From Candidatus Latescibacterota bacterium (GTDB lineage Bacteria > JAAXHH01): DNA of 64,000 nt. The notes beneath the pieces are model-generated. The model saw nothing but the letters and a program-made list of their open reading frames with translations. It searched no databases and was not told the origin of the DNA. Positions 37,144 to 48,712 of the stretch are shown here, in pieces. The first letter of the stretch is position 1, and every line of letters starts with the position of its first letter. The position numbers and the translations under genes were made by a program. The DNA is taken from contig JAAXHH010000090.1 in the NCBI GenBank assembly GCA_012270975.1, positions 22,823 through 86,822 of the forward strand, read 5' to 3'.

Positions 37144-39066
37144 GTGACCGGAACTGATCTGACGAAACCGGTGGAAGTCCTCGTGATCGGCGGGGGCCAC
37201 GCGGGATGCGAGGCCGCCCTGGCATCGGCGAGAATGGGCGTCGCAACGGCGCTTGTCACCCTGGATGCATCGAAAATCGGGCAGATGTCCTGCAACCCGT
37301 CCATCGGTGGCCTGGGAAAGGGCCAGTTGGTGCGGGAGGTCGACGCGCTGGGCGGAGAGATGGGCAGGGCCGCGGATGCCACGGCCCTGCAGGTCAAGAT
37401 GCTGAATACGCGCAAGGGACCGGCCGTGCAGTCCCTGAGATCCCAGAATGACCGGGTGGCCTACCGGGAGTACATGCAGCGGGCTATCGGTGAGGCTGAT
37501 GACCTTTCGGTCGTGGAAGGAGAGGTGGCGCACCTGGACGTCGACGACCGTCGCGTGACCGCGGTGCGGACGAGCGACGGAAGGTCCATACCATGCCGGG
37601 CCGTGGTCGTGGCTTCCGGAACCTTTCTGAACGGCGTCATGCATCGCGGAACGAGCAACGCGCCCGGAGGACGCCTGGGCGAAAAGGCGGCAACGGAGCT
37701 GTCGGAATCCCTGCGGGCCCTCGGTTTCAATATCGGCCGGCTTAAGACCGGCACCCCGCCTCGAATAGACGGTAACTCTATAGATTACAGTGAGTTGGAG
37801 GTTATTCCCGGTGATGAGTTCCCAGAGCATTTCTCCCAGGAAAGGTTATCACCGGCCGATGAACAGCTTCCCTGCTACCTGACCTTTACGAATCCCCGGA
37901 CACACGAAATCATCCGTTCCGCACTGGACCAGTCGCCCATGTACTCAGGCCGTATCACGGGCCACGGTCCCAGGTACTGCCCATCCGTAGAAGACAAGAT
38001 CGTTCGATTTTCCGACAGGGACAGCCACCAGATCATCCTGGAACCCGAAGGATGGAATACCGACGAAGTCTACGTAAACGGGTTCTCGACCAGTCTGCCG
38101 GAGCCGGTGCAGGGCCGGGCGCTGCATACGATCAAAGGCCTCGAGAACGCCGACATTCTTCAATTCGGATACGCCGTGGAATACGATTTCATCCCCCCGG
38201 AAAACCTGACCCGGAGCCTTGAAACACGGCAAGTCGCCGGTCTGTTCCTCGCCGGACAGATCAACGGTACAACGGGCTATGAGGAGGCGGCTGCTCAGGG
38301 TATCCTGGCTGGTATCAATGCCGCGCTGTCGGTAAGAAGCCGGCCGGCGTTCACGCTTGACCGGGGCGAGGCCTATATCGGGGTGATGATCGACGATCTC
38401 ATCACGAAGGGCGCGGACGAACCTTACCGGATGTTCACGTCACGGGCCGAATACCGGCTGCTGCTGAGGCACGATAACGCGGATATGCGCCTGTCGGACC
38501 GTGCATTCGAGATCGGCGTGATTTCCGGGGAACGACACGAAGCCACGGTCGCGAGGCGCCGTTTGGTGGAAGAAGAGACCGATCGTTTAAAGGGGGTGTA
38601 CGTGGCGCCTGGCCGGGCAAATCCGCTGCTCAAAGCCAGGTCTTCCGCACCGGTTTCGGAACCTGTGTCTCTGCATAAGTTGTTGTCTCGCCCCGAGATA
38701 CAGTATTCGGACCTGTACACTGTCGATCCTGATCCGATGGAACATGAACCCTCCGTCATAGGTCAGATCCAGACTGCCGTAAAGTACGCGGGATACCTTG
38801 AACGCCAGGAGAGGGAAATCGAACGTATGCGATCGTGGGAATCGCGAGTCATCCCCGCGGGCTTTGATTACACTTCAATAGCCGCGCTGTCCCACGAGGC
38901 CCGCGAGAAGCTGACCAGCATCCGGCCGGAAACCGTGGGCCAGGCCTCCCGGATCCCCGGTGTCACGCCCGCGGACCTGTCCATCCTCGTAGTGCACCTC
39001 GAACGAAGCAATGCAACTTGCCGCAGTGAAAACCAGGTGTTCCACGTGGAACATCCAGAAGTATGA
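37144..39066 (+). CDS. mnmG: tRNA uridine 5-carboxymethylaminomethyl modification enzyme MnmG
   Basis: MnmG is the FAD enzyme that pairs with MnmE for wobble-uridine modification. The 640-residue protein has the dinucleotide motif [31 protein letters not shown], the catalytic loop [29 protein letters not shown] and the C-terminal helical [16 protein letters not shown] region. The start is GTG at 37144; the ATG five bases upstream is out of frame and soon stops. A second parS lies inside its 3' end. Confidence 0.96.
   Translation: MTGTDLTKPVEVLVIGGGHAGCEAALASARMGVATALVTLDASKIGQMSCNPSIGGLGKGQLVREVDALGGEMGRAADATALQVKMLNTRKGPAVQSLRSQNDRVAYREYMQRAIGEADDLSVVEGEVAHLDVDDRRVTAVRTSDGRSIPCRAVVVASGTFLNGVMHRGTSNAPGGRLGEKAATELSESLRALGFNIGRLKTGTPPRIDGNSIDYSELEVIPGDEFPEHFSQERLSPADEQLPCYLTFTNPRTHEIIRSALDQSPMYSGRITGHGPRYCPSVEDKIVRFSDRDSHQIILEPEGWNTDEVYVNGFSTSLPEPVQGRALHTIKGLENADILQFGYAVEYDFIPPENLTRSLETRQVAGLFLAGQINGTTGYEEAAAQGILAGINAALSVRSRPAFTLDRGEAYIGVMIDDLITKGADEPYRMFTSRAEYRLLLRHDNADMRLSDRAFEIGVISGERHEATVARRRLVEEETDRLKGVYVAPGRANPLLKARSSAPVSEPVSLHKLLSRPEIQYSDLYTVDPDPMEHEPSVIGQIQTAVKYAGYLERQEREIERMRSWESRVIPAGFDYTSIAALSHEAREKLTSIRPETVGQASRIPGVTPADLSILVVHLERSNATCRSENQVFHVEHPEV
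39038..39053. other. parS: parS-like site inside the 3' end of mnmG
   Basis: TGTTCCACGTGGAACA, a perfect 16-base palindrome, one base from the parS consensus. It is read in frame as Phe-His-Val-Glu-His of MnmG. The two sites lie 1.9 kb apart. Confidence 0.75.
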
Positions 39067-39067
39067 A

Positions 39068-39715
39068 ATGGATTCATTCGCGCAGTTTCTGCAAGATATC
39101 GAGAAAACCAGTCATCGGCTGGATGCCCATAAAATCGAGGCATTTGACCGATACCGGGACGAGATCCGGCGCGTAAACACGTTGCTGGGGCTCGTATCCA
39201 GAAACGACGTGGATCGCATTCCATCGCGGCATTTTCTGGATTCGCTGATGCCTGCCCTGAGCGGAGTCCTTCCCACGGGCGGAACGATTCTGGATATTGG
39301 AAGCGGGGGTGGTTTTCCCGGCATTCCGCTGGCCATATTCCTGCCCGATACAGACTTCGTGTTGGTTGAATCAAGCCGAAAGAAGTGCGCGTTCCTGCGC
39401 AAGATTCGGCGCTTACTTGTGCTGAACAATGTAACCGTGGAGCATACACGCGCCGAGTCGTTAACGGAACAGGGGAGGTTGTACGATGGCGCCGTTTCCA
39501 GGGCGGTGACATCAATCGGCCAATTGGCAACCTGGAGCGGGTGTGTTTTGAAGCCGGGCGGGAGATTGATCAGTTACAAGGGCCCGAAGCCAGAAAAAGA
39601 AACCGAGTCGGCCAGGACGGTCATTGAATCACAAGGTATGGTGTTGGAAGGTATACACCGGTACGATGAAGATGCGCCTGGCTCACCTACGCTGGTCGTT
39701 CTGAGAAAACGGTAA
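39068..39715 (+). CDS. rsmG: 16S rRNA (guanine527-N7)-methyltransferase RsmG
   Basis: RsmG methylates G527 of 16S rRNA. The ATG at 39068 gives 215 residues starting MDSFAQFLQDIEKT, one base after the mnmG stop; an earlier ATG would overlap mnmG and parS. SAM-binding motif ILDIGSGGGFPGIPLAIFLPD, post-I VLVESSRKKCAFLR and a C-terminal RLISYKGPKPEKE segment are typical. The usual downstream parA and parB genes are absent. Confidence 0.95.
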   Translation: MDSFAQFLQDIEKTSHRLDAHKIEAFDRYRDEIRRVNTLLGLVSRNDVDRIPSRHFLDSLMPALSGVLPTGGTILDIGSGGGFPGIPLAIFLPDTDFVLVESSRKKCAFLRKIRRLLVLNNVTVEHTRAESLTEQGRLYDGAVSRAVTSIGQLATWSGCVLKPGGRLISYKGPKPEKETESARTVIESQGMVLEGIHRYDEDAPGSPTLVVLRKR

Positions 39716-39827
39716 TCATCAGGAACCCGGTACGACGAGGCACAAGGTACATGAAGAGAAACAAACAGGCGTCAAGTCCACCGGAAAAACACCGATGAAT
39801 CAGCCTACCCTCTCCCTGATCGCCTCG

Positions 39828-39850
39828 TGTAGACACAATACGTGTTTACA
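39828..39850. repeat. 9-bp inverted repeat after rsmG
   Basis: TGTAGACAC and GTGTTTACA, loop AATAC, with one G-U pair possible. On the plus strand it could end the rsmG transcript but lacks a U-tract. Confidence 0.45.
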
Positions 39851-39851
39851 T

Positions 39852-39873
39852 AAAAAAATACGCCTTTTCGGCG
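39852..39873 (-). terminator. Intrinsic terminator after the moeA genes
   Basis: On the minus strand CGCC-GAAAA-GGCG is followed by TATTTTTTT, 33 bases after the last moeA stop. The stem is short. Confidence 0.6.
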
Positions 39874-39905
39874 CAATTTGAAAAAACGAATAACTTATTT
39901 ATAGA

Positions 39906-41147
39906 TCAGTAGTTACGACGTGAAGACAGCCCGCTGTATCCACCCAGCAGCATAACCTCGATTTCCTGACCCGCCTTCATGAATTCCTGGTCTTCATGAC
40001 TGACGGCCAGGCCGTCGGCTATGGACATGGATCTCAGAATGCCGGAACCCTGCGAACCGGTACGCGAGGCGAAGAAGGTGTCGCCGCGCCGCTCAAGGGT
40101 TACGCGAATGAATTGTTTTCGTCCAATGGACTTCGTGATGTCCTCCGACAGCACCGCTTTGATCGTAGGGCGGTAGAAGTGGGAGTATCCCTGCATTTTT
40201 AGCAGGGCAGGCCGCATGAATAGTTCGAACGTCACCATGGAGGCCACCGGGTTTCCGGGCAGGCCGAATACGATGGTGTCGTCGATGGCGCCGAATGCGA
40301 GAGGCCGGCCCGGTGTCATGTTAACCTTCCAGAATGCCATGGACGTACCGACGGCCTCCAGGGCAGCCTTGACGTAGTCGTATTCTCCCACCGAAACACC
40401 GCCCGATGTGATGATCGCGTCCGCGACGAGTCCGTCACGGAGGGCCTGCTCGAGCGCTTCCTGCGTATCGGGACAGATGCCCAGCCGCAAGGGTATGCCG
40501 CCGGCATCCGCCACCAGGGCGGTAAGGGCGTATCCGTTGCTGTCCACGATCTTTCCGTCTTCGAGGGGTTCGTCCACGTCCACGATTTCATCGCCGGTGG
40601 ATAGTACGGCGACCCGTGGCCGGCGGTATACGGATACGTGGGAGCGATTGGTAGAGGCCAGCAGACCGACCTCGGCCGGCCGTATCAGCATCCCGGCCGG
40701 GATAATGAGATCGCCGTCGCGGATGTCTTCTCCGGCCCTGCGGAGATCGGTTCCGGATCCCACGGGCTCCAGTATGCGAACACGGTTGTCGTCCACCCGC
40801 AGCGCGCGTTCGGCGCGGACGATGGTATCCGCGCCTTCGGGCACGGGCGCCCCGGTCATGATGTGTATGGCCTGTCCCGGGCCGACGGAACGTTTTGCCA
40901 CGTAGCCGGCGGGCAGGTCTTCGACGATTTCCAGCTCCGCCGGGGTATCCGGCGACAAGGGTATCGTGTCCGCGGACCGAACCGCGTACCCGTCCATGGC
41001 CGAATTGTCCCAGGGCGGCTGGTTCCTCGTGGCGTGGACATCTTCCGCCAGCACCCGGCCCCGGGCCGACACGATATCGACTCGCTCCACACCGACCGGC
41101 CGGATCCGGTTCAGTATGGCGTCACGGGCTTCGACTACGGAGATCAT
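39906..41147 (-). CDS. moeA: Molybdopterin molybdenumtransferase MoeA (copy 1)
   Basis: MoeA inserts molybdate into adenylated molybdopterin. The 413-residue protein has domain patterns VSARGRVLAEDV, NSAMDGYAVRSAD, IHIMTGAPVPEGADTIV, the active-site VLSTGDEIV, ITSGGVSVGEYDYVK and GLPGNPVASMVTFELF. It forms a tandem with a second MoeA 11 bases upstream, only moderately similar to it. Two MoeA proteins often reflect separate molybdenum and tungsten use or distinct cofactor forms. Last gene of the unit. Confidence 0.95.
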   Translation of the reverse strand: MISVVEARDAILNRIRPVGVERVDIVSARGRVLAEDVHATRNQPPWDNSAMDGYAVRSADTIPLSPDTPAELEIVEDLPAGYVAKRSVGPGQAIHIMTGAPVPEGADTIVRAERALRVDDNRVRILEPVGSGTDLRRAGEDIRDGDLIIPAGMLIRPAEVGLLASTNRSHVSVYRRPRVAVLSTGDEIVDVDEPLEDGKIVDSNGYALTALVADAGGIPLRLGICPDTQEALEQALRDGLVADAIITSGGVSVGEYDYVKAALEAVGTSMAFWKVNMTPGRPLAFGAIDDTIVFGLPGNPVASMVTFELFMRPALLKMQGYSHFYRPTIKAVLSEDITKSIGRKQFIRVTLERRGDTFFASRTGSQGSGILRSMSIADGLAVSHEDQEFMKAGQEIEVMLLGGYSGLSSRRNY

Positions 41148-41158
41148 GGCGGTTATCC

Positions 41159-42406
41159 TTACGGTGCAGCCTGGCCGACGGCGCCCATCAGCAGCACCTT
41201 AACCTCGGAACCACGGGAGACGGACGTTATCCCTGTTTCCACGATGACGAGCCCGTTCGTCCCGGTCATGGAACTGAGCATCCCCGACCCCTGGCCCGCG
41301 ACGGTCGAGGCATGAAACCGGCCGCCGGTACGGGTAACCCTGGCGCGAAGATAGTGCCGCCGGTCGCCTCCGGCCGTGAGATCGTTCTCGAGTATCGCCG
41401 GAACCGCGGGCAAATGCCAGTCATGCGGACCATAGCCCATCATCTTTCGCACGGCGGGCCGTGCGAAGAGGAGAAAAGAAACCATGCATGATACGGGGTT
41501 TCCGGGCAGGCCGAAGAAGGGTTTTCCCTGCAGGAGCCCGTAGGCCAGGGGCTTGCCCGGCTTCATCTTCACCCGCCAGAACCGCATATCCGCGCCGAGG
41601 TCTTCCAGCACTTTTTTCACGTAGTCGTAGTCGCCTACGGAAACGCCCCCGGTGGAAAGGACGACATCAGCGCTCAGCGTCGATCGTATGGCCTTTGCGA
41701 TCTCTGGCTCGCTGTCCCGGGCGATGCCCAGGTTGACCGGCCGGCCGTTGCATTCCCGCACGAGCGCGGCCAGCGAATAGCTGTTGCTGTTGACGATCTT
41801 TCCCGGGACGAGCTTTTCGTCGAGTTCGACCACCTCGTCGCCCGTGGAAAGGATAGCCACGGCGGGGCGACGACGGACCGCGACCTGGGATCTTTGAAAG
41901 GCCGCCAGGAGACCGATCTCGCCGGGACCGATTACCGCGCCGCCGAAAAGGACCCGCTGGCCCTGTTTTACGTCTTCACCCCGGTAGCGTACGTTCTGGC
42001 CCTGCTCGACCGCCTTGAGGATCTCTACCCCGTCGTCCCGCTGCTTGGTGTTCTCCACCATGACGACGGCATCCGCGCCTTCGGGGAGGAAGGCGCCGGT
42101 CATGATGCGCGAAGCGTTGCCGGTCCCCACCTTCCTGGAAGGGACGGTCCCCGCCGGGATGTCTTCGAGGACCCCGAGGCGGCAGGGGGCGTCACCGGAG
42201 GCGCCAGCCGTGTCCGCGGCCCTCACGGCATAGCCGTCGACGGATGAATTGTCATGGGGCGGCACGTCGAACCTCGGTGCTACGTCTTCGGCGAGCACAC
42301 GCCCCAGGCTTTCGGCCAGCGGTACCCGTTCGATCCCCGAAACGGAGACCGAATCCAGCACGATCTCCTGGGCCTCCTCCACGGTGAGCATTCGGTCCGC
42401 TGTCAT
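41159..42406 (-). CDS. moeA: Molybdopterin molybdenumtransferase MoeA (copy 2)
   Basis: The 415-residue paralogue has the same motifs: LAESLGRVLAEDV, DNSSVDGYAVRAAD, IMTGAFLPEGADAVVM, AILSTGDEVVELDE, VLSTGGVSVGDYDYVK and GLPGNPVSCMVSFLLF. It differs from copy 1 at many surface positions but keeps all the active-site stretches, so both should be active. It starts 29 bases after the M24 peptidase gene. No other molybdopterin gene is in the window. Confidence 0.95.
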   Translation of the reverse strand: MTADRMLTVEEAQEIVLDSVSVSGIERVPLAESLGRVLAEDVAPRFDVPPHDNSSVDGYAVRAADTAGASGDAPCRLGVLEDIPAGTVPSRKVGTGNASRIMTGAFLPEGADAVVMVENTKQRDDGVEILKAVEQGQNVRYRGEDVKQGQRVLFGGAVIGPGEIGLLAAFQRSQVAVRRRPAVAILSTGDEVVELDEKLVPGKIVNSNSYSLAALVRECNGRPVNLGIARDSEPEIAKAIRSTLSADVVLSTGGVSVGDYDYVKKVLEDLGADMRFWRVKMKPGKPLAYGLLQGKPFFGLPGNPVSCMVSFLLFARPAVRKMMGYGPHDWHLPAVPAILENDLTAGGDRRHYLRARVTRTGGRFHASTVAGQGSGMLSSMTGTNGLVIVETGITSVSRGSEVKVLLMGAVGQAAP

Positions 42407-42435
42407 GAATTCATCCCGGAAGGCCGTAGTTCGGT

Positions 42436-44028
42436 TTACCTGCCGGCGGCTTTCGCCATGAACGCCTCAATGGCTTCGATTGACTTGGGCGTGGCTTCCG
42501 ACAGCACCCGGTGTCCGTCTTCGGTCACCAGCACGTCGTCTTCGATGCGCACCCCGATGTTCCTGTATCGCTCGAAGGCGGGCCGTACCGCCTCGATCAG
42601 CGCCCGGTTCCGCTGCGTGTCATCCAGGTTGTCCAGCGCGTCGTCCCGGACGTAGATGCCCGGTTCCACCGTGATCACCATGCCCGGCCTGAAGGGCATG
42701 TCCCTTCCACCCACGTCATGGACGTCCAGTCCGAGCCAGTGGCTCGTGCCATGCAAGTACCACATGCGGTACTGGTCGCCCGAGGTACTCGTAATCAGCC
42801 CCAGCTTTAAAAGGCCATTCGCCAGCGACTTCCGCGCCACGTCATGGACCCGGCGTATGGTCATGCCGGGTCGGACGGTGGCGATGGCCTGTGCCTGGGC
42901 ATCGAGGACGATCTCGTACACTTCTCGCTGCGTTTCCGTGAAGACCCCGCCGGCCGGAAACGTCCGGGTGACATCGGCCGTGTAGTTTCCCACGGCTGCG
43001 CCGATATCGGCCAGGACGAGCTCGCCGCGTGCGATCTCCCGGCTTTTTTCCTCGTAGTGCAGCGTCGTGGCGTTGGGACCCGAGGCCACGATGGATGGGA
43101 ATCCCCAGTGCGCGCCGTGACCGCGATAGGTGGAGAGAATGATGCCGTCTAGTACGGATTCGCTGAGCGGCTCCGAAGTGTCGGCTGCCCTGCTCATGAT
43201 GGCGCGCTGCGCCAGGCCGGTAATGTCGACGGCGCGCTGCAGCCGCCTCAGTTCCCAGGACGATTTGACGACGCGCAGGTCCCGGAAGAGGTTGGACGCC
43301 AGCCGCACCTGTACGGCGGGGAACCGGGCAGCCTCCGAGGCGAAACGGAGGGCCTGGGGATACCGGGCTCCGAACCTGGACGCGGTGTCGGCCAGGAGCC
43401 AGACCGGCACGGGTGTTCCGTTCCTGATGGATTCGCTGATGGCCCGGTAGTCCCCTTCGTCTTCGGATGGACGTTTTCGATAGGCGGATCCGCCGAGGAC
43501 GGCTTCCACGAACGCGTCGAATTCATCATTCGGCCACACATGCTCGATCCCGGTCATCTTCCGGGCTTCTTCCACGCCGATCATGTGGCCGGTCCAGATC
43601 TCGCGCGCCGGGTCGCGTCTTGGGAGAAAGAGGATCTCCTTCTGGTTTCGATTGCCGGGCAGCAGCACGAGTGTGGCACCGGGCTGGCTGATGCCGGTCA
43701 GGTAGAAGAGGTTGCTTTCCTGCCTGTAGGGATAGTTGACGTCGTTGCTGAATACCTTGGGTTCGGCCCCGAACAGGATCATGACCCCGCCGCCCATGCC
43801 TTCGCGGATCCGGGACCGCCTGTCCGACAGTTCCTCCGCCGGCGCCGGACCGGCGTCCACCGTGATCGCGGCGCCGTCCGGTTGGGCGGCGGCCGGGAAA
43901 GCCGACGTTACGCCATAAAGGGCCGCTCCCCAGAGCGCGGCGGTAAAGACCGTGCACAGTGCCGCGGAAAAGACTGTCCAAAGCGCGTTACCGGGCGGAA
44001 AAGAAACAGGTGTGCTTCGTGGCTTCAT
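42436..44028 (-). CDS. Exported M24 metallopeptidase (Xaa-Pro aminopeptidase type)
   Basis: The ATG at 44028 gives 530 residues: a signal peptide (FSAALCTVFTAALWGAALYGV, cleaved after AAAQ), an N-terminal creatinase-like domain (YPYRQESNLFYLTGISQPGA) and the M24 catalytic domain with metal ligands in ADIGAAVGNYTADVTRTF (two Asp), HGTSHWLGLDVHDVG (His), TVEPGIYV (Glu) and IEDDVLVTEDG (Glu). Aminopeptidase P enzymes remove N-terminal residues ahead of proline. The export signal suggests a periplasmic role in peptide use. It lies 38 bases after argJ. Confidence 0.9.
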   Translation of the reverse strand: MKPRSTPVSFPPGNALWTVFSAALCTVFTAALWGAALYGVTSAFPAAAQPDGAAITVDAGPAPAEELSDRRSRIREGMGGGVMILFGAEPKVFSNDVNYPYRQESNLFYLTGISQPGATLVLLPGNRNQKEILFLPRRDPAREIWTGHMIGVEEARKMTGIEHVWPNDEFDAFVEAVLGGSAYRKRPSEDEGDYRAISESIRNGTPVPVWLLADTASRFGARYPQALRFASEAARFPAVQVRLASNLFRDLRVVKSSWELRRLQRAVDITGLAQRAIMSRAADTSEPLSESVLDGIILSTYRGHGAHWGFPSIVASGPNATTLHYEEKSREIARGELVLADIGAAVGNYTADVTRTFPAGGVFTETQREVYEIVLDAQAQAIATVRPGMTIRRVHDVARKSLANGLLKLGLITSTSGDQYRMWYLHGTSHWLGLDVHDVGGRDMPFRPGMVITVEPGIYVRDDALDNLDDTQRNRALIEAVRPAFERYRNIGVRIEDDVLVTEDGHRVLSEATPKSIEAIEAFMAKAAGR

Positions 44029-44066
44029 AAGTCGTCGTCCTCGTCGTCCGTGGAATCGTACGTGTC

Positions 44067-45278
44067 TCAGGTAGTGTATTCCGCGTTCACCGTCACATAT
44101 TCGTGGGACATGTCGCAGGTCCATACCGTCGCCGCTCCGTCTCCCAGCCCGAGGTCGATTTCGACGGGGATTTCACTGGCGGAAAGGGCTTCCCGCATGG
44201 CCGGTTCGTCGAGGGGAAGCCCGCGCCCGTCCCGGGTCAGCTGGTGGCCGCACAGGAACAGATCGATGGCGTCCGGATCCGATTCGGCGTCCGCGTACCC
44301 GACGGCGCAGAGGATCCGGCCCCAGTTGGGGTCGTGGCCGTAGATGGCCGTCTTCACGAGGGCGGAATTCGCCACGCTCATGCCGATCGTCCGGGCGTCC
44401 CTGTCCGACCGGGCGCCCCGCACGCGGATCTCCACGAGTTTCGTCGCGCCTTCGCCGTCCCGGGCGATCTTCTTCGCCAGGTCGGTGCAGATGTGCTCCA
44501 GCGCCTCGGCAAACCGCTCGAAGGCCTCCCCGGCGGGCTGCGTAATCTCCGGGTTTTTCGCGGCGCCGTTGGCCAGGATGAACACGGTGTCGTTCGTGCT
44601 CATGTCGCCGTCGACGGTGATGCAGTTGAAGGACTTGCCGACGGCCCGGCGCAGGGCCGCCTGCAGGGCTCCTGGCGCGATGGCGGCGTCCGTCGTGACC
44701 ACCCCGATCATCGTGGCCATGTCCGGGCAGATCATGCCCGCGCCCTTGGCGATCCCGCCGACTGTCGCGGACGAACCGTCTAGATCGCACCGCACCGCGC
44801 AGGTCTTGGGCACCGTGTCGGTCGTCATGATCGATTCGGCGGCGTCCGGGTCGGATCCCAGCGGCTGGCGGTCCAGCGCTTCCCGGATGCCGTCGCGGAT
44901 CATATCCATGGGCAGGGGACGGCCGATGACTCCGGTCGATGCGACGAGGATCTCGCTCGCGGGCACGTTAAGCCCCCCGGCGACCAGGGCGGCCATCTCC
45001 CGGGCGTCCTCCATGCCGGCTTCCCCGTTACACGCGTTGGCGTTGCCGCTGTTGACCACGACGGCCCGCGCCATGCCGGTCTGCAGATGGTCTTCGGAAA
45101 GGACCACCGGAGCGGCCCGCACCCGGTTCGTGGTGAACACCCCCGCCGCGGAGGCGGTCCCGCCCGCGTCGATCACCACCAGGTCCTTGCGGCTGCCCTT
45201 CGCACTGTTGATGCCGCAGCTCGCCGTGTTGGCCAGGAACCCCTTCGGGGCCAGTACGCCGCCGTCTACCGTCTGCAT
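44067..45278 (-). CDS. argJ: Bifunctional ornithine acetyltransferase/N-acetylglutamate synthase ArgJ
   Basis: ArgJ recycles the acetyl group from N-acetylornithine to glutamate in the cyclic arginine pathway. The ATG at 45278 (GAGG upstream) gives 403 residues; a TTG two codons earlier would overlap carB. The autocleavage site is at the Thr of CPDMATMIGVVTTDA; RPLPMDMIRDGI and NDTVFILANGAA are typical. It follows carB by two bases. Its presence means acetylated intermediates are made, beside the LysW route. Confidence 0.95.
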   Translation of the reverse strand: MQTVDGGVLAPKGFLANTASCGINSAKGSRKDLVVIDAGGTASAAGVFTTNRVRAAPVVLSEDHLQTGMARAVVVNSGNANACNGEAGMEDAREMAALVAGGLNVPASEILVASTGVIGRPLPMDMIRDGIREALDRQPLGSDPDAAESIMTTDTVPKTCAVRCDLDGSSATVGGIAKGAGMICPDMATMIGVVTTDAAIAPGALQAALRRAVGKSFNCITVDGDMSTNDTVFILANGAAKNPEITQPAGEAFERFAEALEHICTDLAKKIARDGEGATKLVEIRVRGARSDRDARTIGMSVANSALVKTAIYGHDPNWGRILCAVGYADAESDPDAIDLFLCGHQLTRDGRGLPLDEPAMREALSASEIPVEIDLGLGDGAATVWTCDMSHEYVTVNAEYTT

Positions 45279-45280
45279 GG

Positions 45281-48550
<3,270 letters not shown>

Positions 48551-48635
48551 GATCGTCCTCGCGGGGGGACCGCGTTGAGCCCCGTGTATGCCATCCCGGG
48601 CATTCCATGTTGAAGCAGTTAAAGCAAATCGTTTG

Positions 48636-48664
48636 AATATATACGAGGGGAGCCCGACCTGCAA
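48636..48664 (-). promoter_or_regulatory. Candidate promoter for carB-argJ
   Basis: TTGCAG, 17-base spacer, TATATT on the minus strand, 86 bases before the carB TTG. -10 good, -35 weak. Confidence 0.45.
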
Positions 48665-48712
48665 CGTTAAAACCGGGCCTTAAGCGTGCGCGGCGGGAGC
48701 CGGAGGGGTATC

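Noticed and set aside
39011..39068. Earlier ATG for rsmG
   Set aside because: It would overlap the end of mnmG and parS and add residues not found in RsmG; ATG 39068 gives the normal N-terminus.
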